Source: Paraglomus occultum
Lineage: Eukaryota > Glomeromycota > Glomeromycetes > Paraglomerales > Paraglomeraceae
Assembly: GCA_910592205.1 (NCBI GenBank)
Contig: CAJVPJ010000223.1
Span: 1 to 33,821, forward strand
Direction of reading: 5' to 3'
Length of the DNA: 33,821 nucleotides
The notes under the pieces were generated by a model. It made no database searches and was not told where the DNA came from. It saw only the letters and a program-made list of their open reading frames with translations. The translations under genes and the position numbers were made by a program. Of the stretch, positions 10,085-22,696 are shown one piece after another; within the stretch, counting starts at the first letter, position 1; the number at the start of each line of letters is the position of its first letter.

Positions 10085-13000
10085 TCAATAATTAAGAAAC
10101 AGGCTCATTATAATATAACCAACGGTCACGATTGTAAACATCGCCAAGACAGAAGCCGGAACTCCCGACTTGAGAAAGTCTTTGGTGCTTAGATATCGAA
10201 CACCCATCTCATCTTCCATCATTATAGCGTTCATGTTGGGAAAACCGGAAATGGGAAGACCCATTGCACAAGAGCACATTAGAGCAGATCCCTATTAGAG
10301 AAATACAAACAAACATGTTTATAAAACAAATCGATAGACGAGTGATGATAAAGCAATAACACCGAACGACAACGCACCATGACAAGCAAATTTTGATGAG
10401 TTTTGTCTCCATCTTTTCCAAGGCTGGCCCCAACGGCAGATACAATAGGCAGGATAATCAACGCACCCACAGTATGGCTAATAAATGTCGTCACAATCAA
10501 CACTAACACGCAAAATACGACCAATATTTCCCAAACACTCAATTCATCCACCCATTCAGTAATCTCCAATGTAATCGATTCCAATAACCCGCTGCTATAT
10601 ACAGCCCTCCCTAGCGCGATGCCTCCCATGGCAAGAATAATTACGGTCCAGAGGAAATTGTTAAAATCTTCTTTGGTTAAAATACCAGAACCGAAGAACG
10701 CGACTAAAGGCAATATCGCGACTATACCCATATCGCCAAGAAAATCCTCCAAAGATTTCTCAACACACCATAACACAATCGTAAGAATTGTCACAAAAAC
10801 AACAAACACTTGGGTGCCAGTCCATGGGTCTTTCGATGCTCTTATGGGGTGTATGGTCAATGTACTTTTCGACGGTTGATAGTTATACAACAATAATAGC
10901 CAAATTATAATATTGGATAGTATGCACAACGGGATGGCTACTAAGAACCATTCTGACCAAGACGGCTCAGGATTCATATTCTCGATGGCAACAATGTTTT
11001 GCGGAGACGAGATTGGAGATGCCATTCCACCCACGTTTGACGCGAGGGCTATTCCCAGAATAAGACAACGACCAAAAGGACTATTTTGTGGCAGATTACG
11101 GAGGATCGGCTGTATATAGTATGATTATAATATGAGTTTCATAAATCCACAGCAGATTAGTTATCCACAGCGTCTCCCTTTATTCTCTCCACCCACCACT
11201 GTCAAGCACATACCTGAATCAAGCTGAGACACAAGACCGGAGCTGCCACATTACTAATCCACATACTCGCTATCGTAGCCACAAACATATTCGACAATAA
11301 GACCCATGCCGGTTTCGTTCCAGACTTTGACAGCACAAAAGTTGCCATCATCTTTGCGATATGATATTTACTCAATGCGGCGGCTATGGCAAATCCACCG
11401 AGAAGAAGCATAATGACTGGAGAAAACATGGCACCAAAGATCTGACGAGTAGCGTCGTGGGCTGTAAGACGTTCCCGGGGATCGGATTCAGTACGAAGGA
11501 CGCGAAGAGCTACGACTAGGAATGGGATGAGAAGAGAAGTTACGAACAGAGGTATAACCTAATCGTAGATAGGAAGGAGTAAAAAAAAAAAGTGGAGATA
11601 TGCGAATAAACATGTTTTCGTTATACATAATACCAAACGGAATATCCAACACAGCTTTCTACCAACCTCAGTAGCCCAAAGCATACTAGCAAAGATCAAC
11701 AAGGCAAAACAATTTCTTTCTTCAACCTTCTTAAATAATCCATCTACATTTAACAGAAATACAAACACGCCAATACACACTATTCCCGCTAAAACTTGCT
11801 TCCCAAAGTCCGTCTCGAACGTAATCTTTCCAAATGGCGTTCTAAACTCTGTAACATCTATCAACCGCGTCGCATTTGGGCCATGGATACCGACTGCCTG
11901 TGCTTTACGCTCTAATCCGATAAGCTCACGCCAAACGGTATTCCTCTCCCAGACGACAAATTCACGGAGATGAGCTTTGAGCTCGCGCGAGGCAAGTTCG
12001 AAATTATTGAATGTGCATAACTTGGCATACAGTGAAATCATGGAGAAAATCTGTTCATCCAATCTTTCTCTGTTGTGACTTTTGAATGGAAAACCCTCGT
12101 TCACCACGTTGGACATGTAGTTATCTCTTTGCTCTTGGCCGTGAGTAATTTTATCGTACTTTTTCAGTATTTTCGAAAAACCTGTTTGATTCAAGCTAAC
12201 GAATGATTTCAATTCTGACAGCCTGACAAACAATTCGATGGTACGTTTCTTCAATCCAATGCGTTCTGCTTCTAGAGCGGGCCTGGCCCAGAAATATCCA
12301 GTATTCTTTAGTTGTCCTTCGTCATCACCATATGGAATGCTAACACCAGCCATGTAAGTTCGCTCTTCAGCATCAAAGTCATCCTCACTACTCACTAGAC
12401 TCGCCTCGCTTATGCTCCTTTGTCTGTTTCTTGCAGCACCCTTCCCGTACGGTATGCTATCTGACGAATCATAAGAGCTAGATAACAAATTTCCATGTGC
12501 TCTTAATGCCGGAGTGTTTTCTAAACCTTCGATAAATTCCACATCAGCCAAATGATTCTTTACATCTTCAAAAAGTTCACGCTCTTTATTCAAATAAAAG
12601 GCGGTGATTTTGTCGAGTTCCTTGTCTAGCGAAGGAATAAAGATTGAGTTTGCGCGAGTTTTTGCATCGAGCAGAACGGTCGTTTCTGTTGCAATCAGTG
12701 ATTCTGTATCTTGATTTGCAAGAGAAGGGTTTATTATATCTCTCTCGATTTGATATATTAGCTTTTTTAGGAACGAATAACTGTGTGTGCAAGTGTAACG
12801 AATTAAGGATCACAGAAGAGTAAAGTCGTAGTAAGACTGACGACTGAAAATGCAAAAGCAATGCGATATGAAGAGAGAACGAGTCTGATTTGAAACATAT
12901 CAGAGACGCACGTATCGGGACTGTGGTAAAGGGGAGAAAGTGTCCCAATGCTTTATTTAATGGAACGTCTAGAAGGCTCTTTAGCGCTTGTACCTTCCTC

Positions 13001-13106
13001 TATGTCGTTCTGATTCTTATTTAACACTGGACAAAAAAGGATACGATATATAATTCCCAGCCCAGTCAGGCACAGAGTTAAACTGAAGCGAGTGCGAAAA
13101 CTTCAT
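10085..13106 (-). CDS. PHO90: SPX-domain low-affinity phosphate transporter (PHO87/PHO90/PHO91 family, DASS fold), five exons
   Basis: Membrane phosphate transporter with an N-terminal SPX sensor that binds inositol pyrophosphates. Proposed exons: 13106-13045, 12780-11667, 11558-11214, 11109-10378, 10291-10085; product about 819 aa (yeast relatives 881-923). Exon 1 starts with the classic SPX opening MKFSHSLQFNSVPDWAGNYI; exon 2 continues SYSFLKKLIYQIE. A second SPX helix, FSKILKKYDKIT, carries the conserved lysines of the ligand pocket. The transporter part follows: LWATE-VIPLFVTSLLIP, LLLGGFAIAAALSKYHIAK, WISNVAAPVLCLSLIQ (first SN substrate motif), LASNVGGMASPISSPQNIV (second SN motif), AMGLPISGFPNMNA, and a last membrane helix near the C-terminus. 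About a dozen hydrophobic segments are visible. All junctions keep phase; the exon 1 donor GTATCC joins TC to T to give ISYSFLKK. Whether it acts at the plasma membrane (as PHO87/90) or vacuole (as PHO91) cannot be told from sequence. Confidence 0.93.
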
Positions 13107-14818
13107 CAATTAGTTATAATGGTCGGTTGGAGTTGAAAGGGGATCGATTTTTACTTGGATTTGTAAAAATGGGTTGATTTGCCCCAACTTTTGAGTGTTT
13201 GTTTATATATTTATTTCCCCGAAGGTTGTATTTATTATCGCGAGGCTGTCTATTAATATATACTAACCGAGACAGTTCCATTGAGGAAAACAGGGGTTAT
13301 TATATCAAGTGCAGTTGTATTATTGAAATTTTACAATCTCTAAAATGTCAGTTATCTCGTAGATCCCTATTGCCTAAGAAGGTAACGACTGATTGATATT
13401 CATGCACTATCCATTCAGCCTTATTCGGATCCAATACTATCACCACGTTTGCATCATGAGTAACCTGAATGGTATACAAACCTCGCCATGAGTAGATTGA
13501 AAGCAATATACTAATGGGCGTTTCATCATCTGTCTCGGTTTGGACCGATTAATGACGTTGGTCTTTATTGCGATTAGTGACGTTTGGCTGTACATATAAC
13601 GAACAATATCAAGATCAAGAGAAATTTACGCCATGAATAAATCTAAATTAATAACACGTCTAGAATGCCGAGAGTGATCTACCAACGTATATTACGATCA
13701 GCTCATAATCACGTTTCTTTGTTCTGGAGAGTTGCTAGTTAGGAGGCCATTACTGTTGCATCCGTTGCGACGGTCCTGGTATAATATGTCTATTATGATC
13801 ACAACAACTCGTGTTTGTGTTTTTTTATTGAAAGAAAGCAACAGTGATAGAGTCATGCCCGACAGTTGGCTAGATGGCAACAACATTGCGAGAGATTTCG
13901 TTCTGATGCCTATCTGCAGATCATCAAGTTTAATAAGTTAATCTATATTTGGTCTTATTACAAATAAGAAATTTTCATTGCCTATCCGCATTTCGGATAA
14001 ATTTGATCGGGAAAATTTTATGGGATCATCAGTTCAAAAAGAAACTAATTCAAATACTGTATGTACAACAGCGGTTTATGCTGGTGAACTGGTCAGCATT
14101 TGCAACGAAAAAAGGAGGATTCGCCTCTATGAGTAGACAACTTGTCCTTCTAGCGATGTCGGCCTAATACATTCATGCCACGAAAAGTATCGTTTGTGTT
14201 TATTTCCCAGGCTCTTTTTTCCCTCGATAACATTTATAGTCAAACGCCCGAATTTTCGGATAAACAAGTGATTTTCAGACATGTTCGGGCAACCCTTTGC
14301 GGAACGGCCTTTATATGGTAATTTTGGCCAACTGTCCTAACCCCTGTGATATAAATTCCTTTAAGTCTCGGATAATTCCCGATATTAAATGGTATATATA
14401 CACGTAACATACAAAATTACATGGGCGCAAAAGCAATTCACGGAGTAGACGTACGCTTCACCTGTTGGGAGCTTTTATCATAGACTGATACTCGTGCTTG
14501 CATAATTTTGATGTTTCCTTTAAGCATTTCCGGTAAGAATGCATGGAATTAAAACAAAATAAACAAATACTCAAATAATATTTATCTATAGGAAACAATA
14601 TCATTATTTGCAACGCTCGAGTGTCTCTGTCTTTCCTTATAACTTTTTCGTTTTAAGAACAACGAACACACACATACACACACAAAATACGCCACATCGA
14701 AAAGACATACAGAAAGAGAGAGAACATTATCATCTTTTAATCCGACTACACCCACACACCTTTAATTCGTTGATTAATTTGAACGTCTTTGATTTCTAGA
14801 CAATTAAATACAATTCAA
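13107..14818. other. Divergent intergenic region, no gene recognised
   Basis: About 1.7 kb between the transporter start (reverse) and the four-TM gene start (forward), so it must hold both promoters. Short frames such as 13949-14167 show no family motif. A TATATATA-like element lies at about 14391-14400, some 420 bp upstream of the forward gene. A CA-rich stretch (about 14666-14686) and polypyrimidine/AT-rich sequence just before 14819 are consistent with a 5' UTR. No hairpin or RNA gene was seen. Confidence 0.5.
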
Positions 14819-16269
14819 ATGGCAGACACGTCAAGTTGTTTTACAAAAAAATATTACTCTCATTTCTGCTTTTGTCTTCCCGTTAAGAGCGGAGCTCTCA
14901 TTGTTACGATAATATGGATGGTGAGTAGAGAAGAAGGATCGTTCTGATCGAAAATGATGCGTTTCAAAAGTATACTTACTGAGTTTGATATTCAGGCAAC
15001 TGGTGTGGCATTAACGGCAGTGTTTTTTGATATTTATTCTGCGGATAAAGTAGACAACAGTGAGTATGCTTACTAGTATGGCGTTAATCACAAGACACTA
15101 GAGTTAAAAAAAAGCGTTGAATTGATTATTCAAATGTCTAATTCGCATTCACAACTTGCCTACCCTTGACATATTACAGTTTTTGGACACGTTCGTAATC
15201 TATTAATAGTGCTAGCATTTCTATCCTTGATAATAACAATATTAGCAGGCTACGGTCTTTCAGTGTTATTCTTTCAAGTAAGTTATAGTTATGAAAATAA
15301 ATTCTTCAAACCATCTACTCAAACATTCGTTTCTTTTTTTTCCTTCACGTTTTCCAGAAATCTCCAGATAGAATCCGCATATACACGTATTTATCATGGT
15401 TCTACATGGTATTCGTCTGGAGCGCCGTGTCCGCTGGTGCATTAATCGCCATTATTACTAAACGAAATAGCTTCATTAATTATTGTGCGAACAACATTAC
15501 AACGGAAGACAAGTGTAAGCAATCTGCAACCAGATCCATATTACGGCTTGCGATTGGAATATCTATCACCACCATTTGTAATGTAAGTTTGTTAAAAACG
15601 CAATTATTATAAGTTATACCGAAGCGCCAGAGTGTGCGGGCACTGTATTAATTCTTTACGTTCTTGTAAATTTTCTAGATATACTTTACAACAATACTTC
15701 AAGTTTGTCATAATCGTCTTTGTCAAAACTATCCCGACTTGATTCGTAAACGGTCACAAAAGCAAGCCTCCCGCTCTACAACAAAAACCAAAAAGGAAAC
15801 AGTTGTATCATCACTTTGGACTGGCAGACACTTTTGGGAGAAGAAATTATTGGAAAGCATTGATTCGAATTCTATTGCTCGCTTTGATAACGGCGACACG
15901 TCAAGACTGACTGATGGCGACACGTCAAGACTGACTGATGGCGACACGTCAAGACTGACTGATGGCGACATGTCAAGAATGACTGACGGCGACATGCCAA
16001 AAATGACTGATGGCGACACGTCAAGGATGACTGACGAAGATACGAATAATAATGATATTATCTCGGGCGCAGATATTCCTGAGGCCAGCGACACTTTCGA
16101 TACATATAAAATGACACGGATAAAGAGTGATCAAGAGACGCGAGAAAATAATGAATATACCGAAGACGAGGCGAACTGTCATACGCAACAAGATACTGAT
16201 TCGACAATAGTTCAGGACCCCGATCCATACGTTTATCACAGCTTGTTCCGGTACAAATATAAAAAATGA
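14819..16269 (+). CDS. Four-TM membrane protein with Cys-rich N-terminus and octapeptide-repeat tail, five exons
   Basis: Function unknown. Proposed exons: 14819-14920, 14996-15059, 15180-15277, 15358-15582, 15679-16269, all with canonical donors (GTGAGT or GTAAGT) and AG acceptors in phase; product 359 aa. The N-terminus has Cys7, Cys17 and Cys19 before a helix (CFCLPVKSGALIVTIIWM). Four hydrophobic segments follow: about 24-46, 61-87, 100-122 and 146-170. Both ends are therefore predicted on the same side of the membrane. This layout matches small tetraspan proteins common in Mucoromycota and Glomeromycotina genomes; that is recalled from general knowledge, and the family has no known role that I can name. 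The hydrophilic tail (about 190 aa) starts basic (KRSQKQ, KTKKET) and then becomes acidic with six tandem octapeptides (residues 235-282). It ends in YHSLFRYKYKK. Confidence 0.85.
15892..16035 (+). repeat. Coding minisatellite, six 24-bp units
   Basis: Six in-frame 24-bp units start at 15892, 15916, 15940, 15964, 15988 and 16012. The first three are identical; the last three carry a few changes. They encode GDTSRLTD (units 1-3), GDMSRMTD, GDMPKMTD and GDTSRMTD, followed by a partial seventh (EDT). Each unit offers Ser/Thr next to acidic and basic residues, so phosphorylation is possible but unproven. The array probably varies between strains. Confidence 0.97.
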
Positions 16270-17120
16270 CACACTTTGTGTAGATTGGATGGCAGTTACG
16301 TGGGATTGGTTACTGTAATTTAGTGGAATCACTATACTAATTTTATTGGCGGTTTTATACTTTATCAATTGTTCTTGAAACCTTTTTCTTTTCTTAATTA
16401 TGATAGGGACAGTTATTGGAAATGCTCACTGTAGTTGTAACCTTTGTAGTATAAGTAATTAGTAATCTTCACTCTTCGTTCTTTTCTGTTCTATTCATGA
16501 CAAAAATCAAACCGATAATGGATAAAACATTTTTCGACGTGGATTTGCTGTAATCGTTATGCGCCATAGTGTAGGTGAATCACGAAAAGTGCACTTAATC
16601 ACGAATTTGAGCGGTTTCATATGAAAGCGAAGACTTTGTCATGTGAAAAGAAAATATGTATATGCGCGCGCGAATTACGTAATATTACAATTAGCGATCC
16701 AAGGTACCATATATAGATATATTACCGTGTATAAGCACAAGCACCCCCCTTCGATCATATGAAAAATGATCGACAACCATCAAATAAATCTAACAGTAAT
16801 TGCAGTAACGATGGCTTTTTATAAAAGATTTTTATTATGTAATAAATTCTTCGTGGGGGAGGGCTATGTTGCTAATAGTGGTAATAAAGGTGCACATATA
16901 TTATTTAACATCGACAAACGATCTGATCATATGACATCAAGGTTCCAATACGATTTAACCTTCTGTTACCCGTTACGTTATATAATTGGTTAGCAAAAAT
17001 AAACTTGACCACATGGAACCAATGGACTATAGGGCTTGTATGGATAAATATGTAATGCAACGATTACGATTGGAAAAGCAGCATATCAGCATATCTCCAA
17101 GTACATGGTAAGCGAGCTGA
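16270..17120. other. Intergenic spacer
   Basis: Downstream flank of the four-TM gene. No gene motif is seen. A short CG-alternating run (GCGCGCGC) is present near 16665. The frame at 16766-16993 has no recognisable features. Confidence 0.5.
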
Positions 17121-17885
17121 ATGCTACGACACGTTAAGGTTGCAATGGAGCAAGAAATAGTTGAAGGTATGCTGAGGAACGTAGAGTCATATCTATTTTC
17201 GTCCATCAATTCGAGCAACTTATATATACTGTTGCTACATTGGCTAATACTAATAATACTACTACTTCATCTACTATGCTTTGCTGCAGTCGACTTTGTA
17301 CTCCATGTTGTTGGAGCTTGTGGCACTTTCATTGTTATCATACATCGATGCCGTTTAGCATTAGTGTTTTAGTAGTATATTTGCTTGATATAGATAGGAT
17401 AGGAAAAAAAAAAGAGAAAAAGAACTTAAAATAGAGTCACATTAGTAGATATAGCATGAAACAATGAAACTTACTTTATGCTTACCAAAACTTTCTACTA
17501 TTACTATGCTGGCTAATATTTTCTTCTTTTGTCACCATCTTAATTCACTGTTCTTGTAGCTGCTTCTTTCTATGTACTATGGTGAGTTTACTGACATCTC
17601 TTTCATAAAAATAAGGTGTACTTCTAATAGTTTATTAATATTAATTCAGTTAATATTTCGTTCTCAACGTATTGGTTTACCAAAAACTACAAGCCTTTAT
17701 CTATAATATCCTTTCAGAAGTTGGCAGGGAATCTGATCACAGACTTGCCTACAGTTTTGCAAGCAATTCAACAAGACTTGAAAATGTCTGATGAAAAGAA
17801 ATTTCTCATACTCCTACAATTGAATGAATACCAACTTGATGACTATTTAACAAGTATTATGATCTCTGGACTTGTCTATAATTAA
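17121..17885 (+). pseudogene. Possible relic of a small membrane-protein gene
   Basis: Three exon-like pieces lie in order. The first (17121-17372) encodes two hydrophobic stretches (LLHWLILIILLLHLLCF and VDFVLHVVGACGTFIVII). The second (about 17467-17581) has another (CWLIFSSFVTILIHC) and ends at a good donor, GTGAGT at 17582. The third (17718-17885) follows an acceptor TTTCAG in phase 0 and encodes 55 aa starting KLAGNLITDLPTVLQAIQQD. The hydrophobic layout resembles the four-TM gene just upstream, so a decayed paralogue is possible. However, the second piece has a stop before it with no acceptor in between, and no clean full-length model could be built. The last piece alternatively resembles a HEAT-repeat segment of CAND1-type proteins (GNL..LP.VL..I....K.FL.LL.L.E). 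Confidence 0.3.
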
Positions 17886-20172
17886 TATTGTAAACGATTA
17901 TTGTTTAATCGGTTTTAAAATAGGTAAATGACATTTATCTACTAGAATTCAAATACAGTAATGCAATCGTTGTTATGAAATGTCCGAAGAATCCTGGTTA
18001 TAGATATCGTTTTGTATTAAACATGACGTTTCGCGATTTTCAGCTCAAATTCAAATTCAAGTTACACAGAACCGAATGGCAGAATTTTCACTAATACTAA
18101 GTGAACATCCACATTGTTGAATTATACAAAAATAATCCCGCCTATATCCAAAATGAGCTAACGACCGGTAAAACGCTAAATAATTAAAAAAGAGTAATTT
18201 AAGTAATGGCAGAACATCGTCAGATTGTGGATAGTCCTTTATATTCTAATAAAAACGTGATCAATTGATTCTTGTTCTTTCATTTGTAAATAATCCTGTC
18301 GGCGGTATTGTGACTTTTGCCCTCAGCTTTCAATAGATTTCAATCAGAATTTTATTGCGTAAGATTTAGTGAAGCAATATTAATATTTCCCTGGCCCACA
18401 GGCTTTAGTCTAATCTCGCTAAAAAGAAATCAACGTACACGTAGGACTCGAAATTGAATAATAATTTGGATAGGCGTCTACAAGAGTCGCGCTAAATTGC
18501 GTGAGTAGCAAACCATAGAAATAAACGTCACCATTGTGTTCAGTGACTTTTGTAAATATCGAGGAGTATTCTTTTTACTTGGCTGAAGGCATTTTACGTT
18601 TCTCAGTAACAGACAAGCAGTTGTCAAGGTTTAGTCGGTTACTGCCACTGACTTGCAGGGTTTGTAGTGATGGAACGGCGCACATGGGAACTAACAGTTC
18701 CACTTCGCAATTGCCGGCCCCCGCCACCAAAATATTTGTATTAAACATAATATCAATTGTCTTTTAAAGGTGCAAGTTTATCGGTTATTTGGTACACCTC
18801 GTTTCATTTAATTTCTTGAATAGATTTTTGCCGTCGTCTTCGAAATCCGAACCATCAACATTGGAAGAAAAATGGAAGTTTAGAGTTGGAAAGCGAGTAG
18901 TTTGGGTTTGTAGAGTTTATTTTTTGTCTGCAGTACATTTTTAGCAAAATAAGGCGGGAAAGCTGGGTTTATTATTATGTTGTTTGTTGGAATTAACTTC
19001 AACAATTCATATATTTCATAGAAATAATGGATAGTATTAGAAAACACGCATAATGGGTGTAATAACCAGCAAATTTGTAGTATTTGGCAATAGTTTAATG
19101 TTGGAACGTTGACACAAATCTGTTTAATTCAGGAACTTTTATTCTGCTTTCAATATTTGATTTAACGTTTAATCTATGCTCTCAGTATAACGTCATCCAT
19201 CGCTAAATTGGGAAAGGCTGTAGACGTTTAATTCAATGTTCGATTCATGCTTGAAGTATGACATTTCATTCGAAATTTGACTTCAGTGTTTGTTTGTGTA
19301 TATATATATATTGATGTGCTTTAGTGTATGTACAGCTTATTTACGCCATTCAGAGATGCTATTCCCGTTGTGGAACGACAACGCTTGCCATTTGGCGTTG
19401 TGTCATCATACTGTCTCCGAAAAAGATTACCCAAATAACGCAAACACTTTTTGTAAATCGCTACGTGAGAAATTTTTCATTTTCTAAGTAAACTTTTTAT
19501 ATTGAGCTTCTTATTCATGAATGAATGTCATAGGTTTTACCCGAATTAATAAATGTACAGTGTTTAGTTAAGCGAGCTAAGATTTGCGTTGTATTTCAAA
19601 ATCATGGTCGGATGCGATACTTGCCATCTTATGAGTTTGGGAAAACTGAAGCAAAACGGTGAAATGGCATTTATATATATACAGTTTCTTTATTTAATAA
19701 TAGCAATGTATTTCACTTTTTTCCTTCAAACTCAGGTTGGGACAGCATTTTGATTGCAATAATTACACGTAAACGTTGTTTTTATTAATTAATTTTTATT
19801 ACCCTGATAATACAATTATTATTATTATACAAATAACCTGGTCAACGATATTATTACTAGCGTTTATTTTTTTATTTTTATTTTCCTCATCTGAGGTGAT
19901 TTATATATTACTTCTTTTTTAAATATGAATTGCCTCAATGGTTTTTTTTCTGTGGTGTTGTTCTTCGAAGATAAAAATTTCTTATCGTCAAGCAATTTAG
20001 AAATTTCAAACGCTGTTTTGTTAAATAAAAATTTTAACTCTTTTCATTACTAAGCCGTCCGCAATTTTTCGGAAAGTTTGTTCGCCGACGATTTTGTTAT
20101 GGGTTATAATCTCGTCGTTTGAATTATTGAAGTTTCCGCGTTATTAAGCGGACTATTACAAAGTATACCATG
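17886..20172. other. Gene-poor AT-rich spacer
   Basis: No gene, RNA gene or splice-linked frame was recognised. Degenerate, partly repeated motifs (GTTTAATTCA, TTCAATRTTYGATT, AGTATRACRT) occur at about 19125-19275. Several poly-T and T/A-rich runs lie at 19780-19930. The frame at 18534-18767 has no family signature. Confidence 0.5.
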
Positions 20173-20385
20173 TACACAGTGACGCTCTTTATAGTGTATC
20201 AAAAAAACCTATTAACAAAAAATTTTCAAAAATTCACTATATCGAGAGTTTTTGAAAATTAATTAGTAAATACACTATATCGGATAGAATTTATTATAGA
20301 TGGTTTTGAACCTCTATCCACTATATCGCGATTTTAATTAGTATTCACTGTAAAAGAGGTCTACTATAAAGAGCGACGCTGTGTA
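20173..20385. mobile_element. MITE-like non-autonomous DNA transposon, 209 bp plus TA target duplications
   Basis: Flanking TA dinucleotides (20173-20174 and 20384-20385) fit the target duplication of Tc1/mariner-type elements. The ends are inverted repeats: the left end starts CACAGTGACGCTCTTTATAG at 20175, and the right end, reverse-complemented, starts CACAGCGTCGCTCTTTATAG, with two mismatches. The 209-bp body has no coding capacity. It carries three copies of CACTATATCG and an internal palindrome (AATTTTCAAAAA pairing with TTTTTGAAAATT), plus a GGATAG...CTATCC stem. A transposase supplied elsewhere is required; none is in this window. Confidence 0.82.
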
Positions 20386-22696
20386 GCAACAGGCCGAGAA
20401 CAAAAGCCATTAAAAAAATTCACATGTAAATGTAGGCGTTTTGTAGTGTTCTTGGTGAAAGTTGCTTTATTGCTTAAACATGTATTACTTATGCGTTGTG
20501 GTTGATTTGAAGCAGTTTTAATAAATCTTGGTTGTTTATCATATGCTGCGGATGTTTTTATTAGGCAAACGCTAACGTGATATTAACATGTACGTGTAAA
20601 CGATTAGCCATCGACAATACTGCAATCAATACGTCGATATCATATCGTGTAAAATATCTTACCATAATAGATATGGGCCATTACCGAGAAATAGAAAGCA
20701 TGAGGACGTGAAGAAAGCGAATGGACTTGAGAAGTGGGCTAAACCGTAAATGGAGAAAAGACCTAGAAGATGGTACTATTCAGGAAGGGTAAGCTTAATG
20801 GGCTGGAAGGCATTACATGGATAATATTAATATCCATTATTACAGATGCTTTGGGGAAAAGTGCTGCTTGCACCTCAGTTGGGGCTGAGTATGTACGTTT
20901 GGAACCAAGACTTGGACACAGCGAGTGTACACCCTTTTAAGCATATTTTTCAAAAGTCATGAGTATGAACCATACTATTTTAAAGCTCACTATTAAATGG
21001 GAACTTTTATTCTGAACGCAAAAAGATGACAGCAGAATTGTGGTCTGCACTAAATAATATGTTAGTATAGAATTAAATCAATTACAAAGTACGTACTAAC
21101 AAGTAAGTGATCAAATTCCCTGCGACTTAAAATTGAGGACAATAATGGAAGAATTTTGGGCATGATTGTATTGTTCCTGTAATTGCCTTGTTGTCAGTGA
21201 GCTTCAACTTGTCGTCATAATTACGAGATAACTACGGCAACAAGTTTATTAATAGTCTTGGCTATCTAATAGCAGTAGTAATGATGGTGGTGGTGGCGGA
21301 TTGTTACTCAGTTATGGCACGATCTATATATCATTGTCTGATACTCAGAAATGCGCGTTTTGCCTTCAGTAGCATAATTAAAGACGTCTTGTAACCGAAA
21401 CGTTTATAAACAGTATTATACAATGGTTATTTACAACTAAGAGTATACATACTGTATGTGGTGTGTATTCCGAATTCTTTCCAAAAATCGAGACCTTTAT
21501 GATATTCTATTATAATGATTTCGGTACAACATACAAATCATATGCATATAACTTATTTCATTAATCTATGAAGGAGTTTGTTATTCTCTCATACGCTTAC
21601 GCTATTCTGTGTTCTCGCAACATCCAGAACCCTTTTCGGAACCCGTTAGTGTAATCACAAACTCATCATTGTGATAACCTTTCTTCTTTCTTTGATAACG
21701 GTCCGCTTGTGATACATTCAATTAAATATCAGGAGAAACTATGTGCCGAAAAGTATTCCCTTTTTTATTTATCTCTTGCATATGCAATGCTTAGCAATCT
21801 GTTCTTTTAGTAGCCCGAGTGGCTTAGAAGATGATGTTCAACAGCGAAAAACCGAACACAGGAACAATGATTGTCATAGATATCAGTATCATCGTCGTGC
21901 ATGAGATTAAAAATGAAGGGGTAACTGGTGTAGGTGCCTATATTTAGGAGTTACCCGGGTGAGAAAAAGATAACGCTTCGATAACGTCTTGTACAATACG
22001 ATAACCAACCTCTATAACACCTGTAAGCGTTCGTAGTCTATAGTGATTCGGATAGATGTAACTACGAGTCCATTGTTCTGTACCGAATACCGCCGAGCTC
22101 TGAAAATCGCGTGTGATTTCATGGTTAGTTGCATGTTACAGGTTTGCGATTGAGACAACACTTATATGTGTACATGCATCACTCGGGACCTTGATGTTTG
22201 CCCAGTGAATACTGATATCGTTGATAAACAGGTATAACATGAACCCAGTGGCCGATAAGGCTATTGCGTATTCCATTTTGAATACAGGTGCTTCAGAAGC
22301 AAGGAAGTGAATGTAATCTAATCGTCTTGATTTTTGTGATAAGCCAATGTAGTACAGAAGTTTATAACAGGTTGCACAATCATGACTTTAAGAAAATTCA
22401 AATCACCACCCAATCGAAGTGTCAATAAACTACTGTGCTGTTACTTTTCCTAACACGTAACTTGTAGATAGCGTTACTTGAATTAACCATAACAGTCTCG
22501 GAAAACATCTGACGTATTCTGACGACTTGGAAATTCATACATATACTAACTGTTAATATTTTACGCCCGATGCCATGCATTCATTTCCCATTCTGAACTG
22601 CAGTCATTTTATTGTACACAAGCATGATGGTCATACATTTTCATCTCTCCTTATTATTTTTCCTTTTTGATCTGTAGTTTATCGGCATATCGATTT

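Noticed and set aside
10403-10879. 158-codon plus-strand frame
   Set aside because: Antisense to the well-supported transporter exon 4; no family features.
13949-14167. Plus-strand frame of 72 codons
   Set aside because: No recognisable motif or splice partner; neighbouring frames are equally open.
15729-16094. Reverse-strand frame with repeated SPSVSLDV
   Set aside because: Shadow of the 24-bp coding repeat of the four-TM gene.
18534-18767. Plus-strand frame of 77 codons in the gene desert
   Set aside because: No ordered features or homologous motif; length is expected by chance.
21811-21900. tRNA-like start (GCCCGAGTGGCTTA)
   Set aside because: No matching acceptor stem or GGTTCGA-type T loop follows, so no cloverleaf forms.
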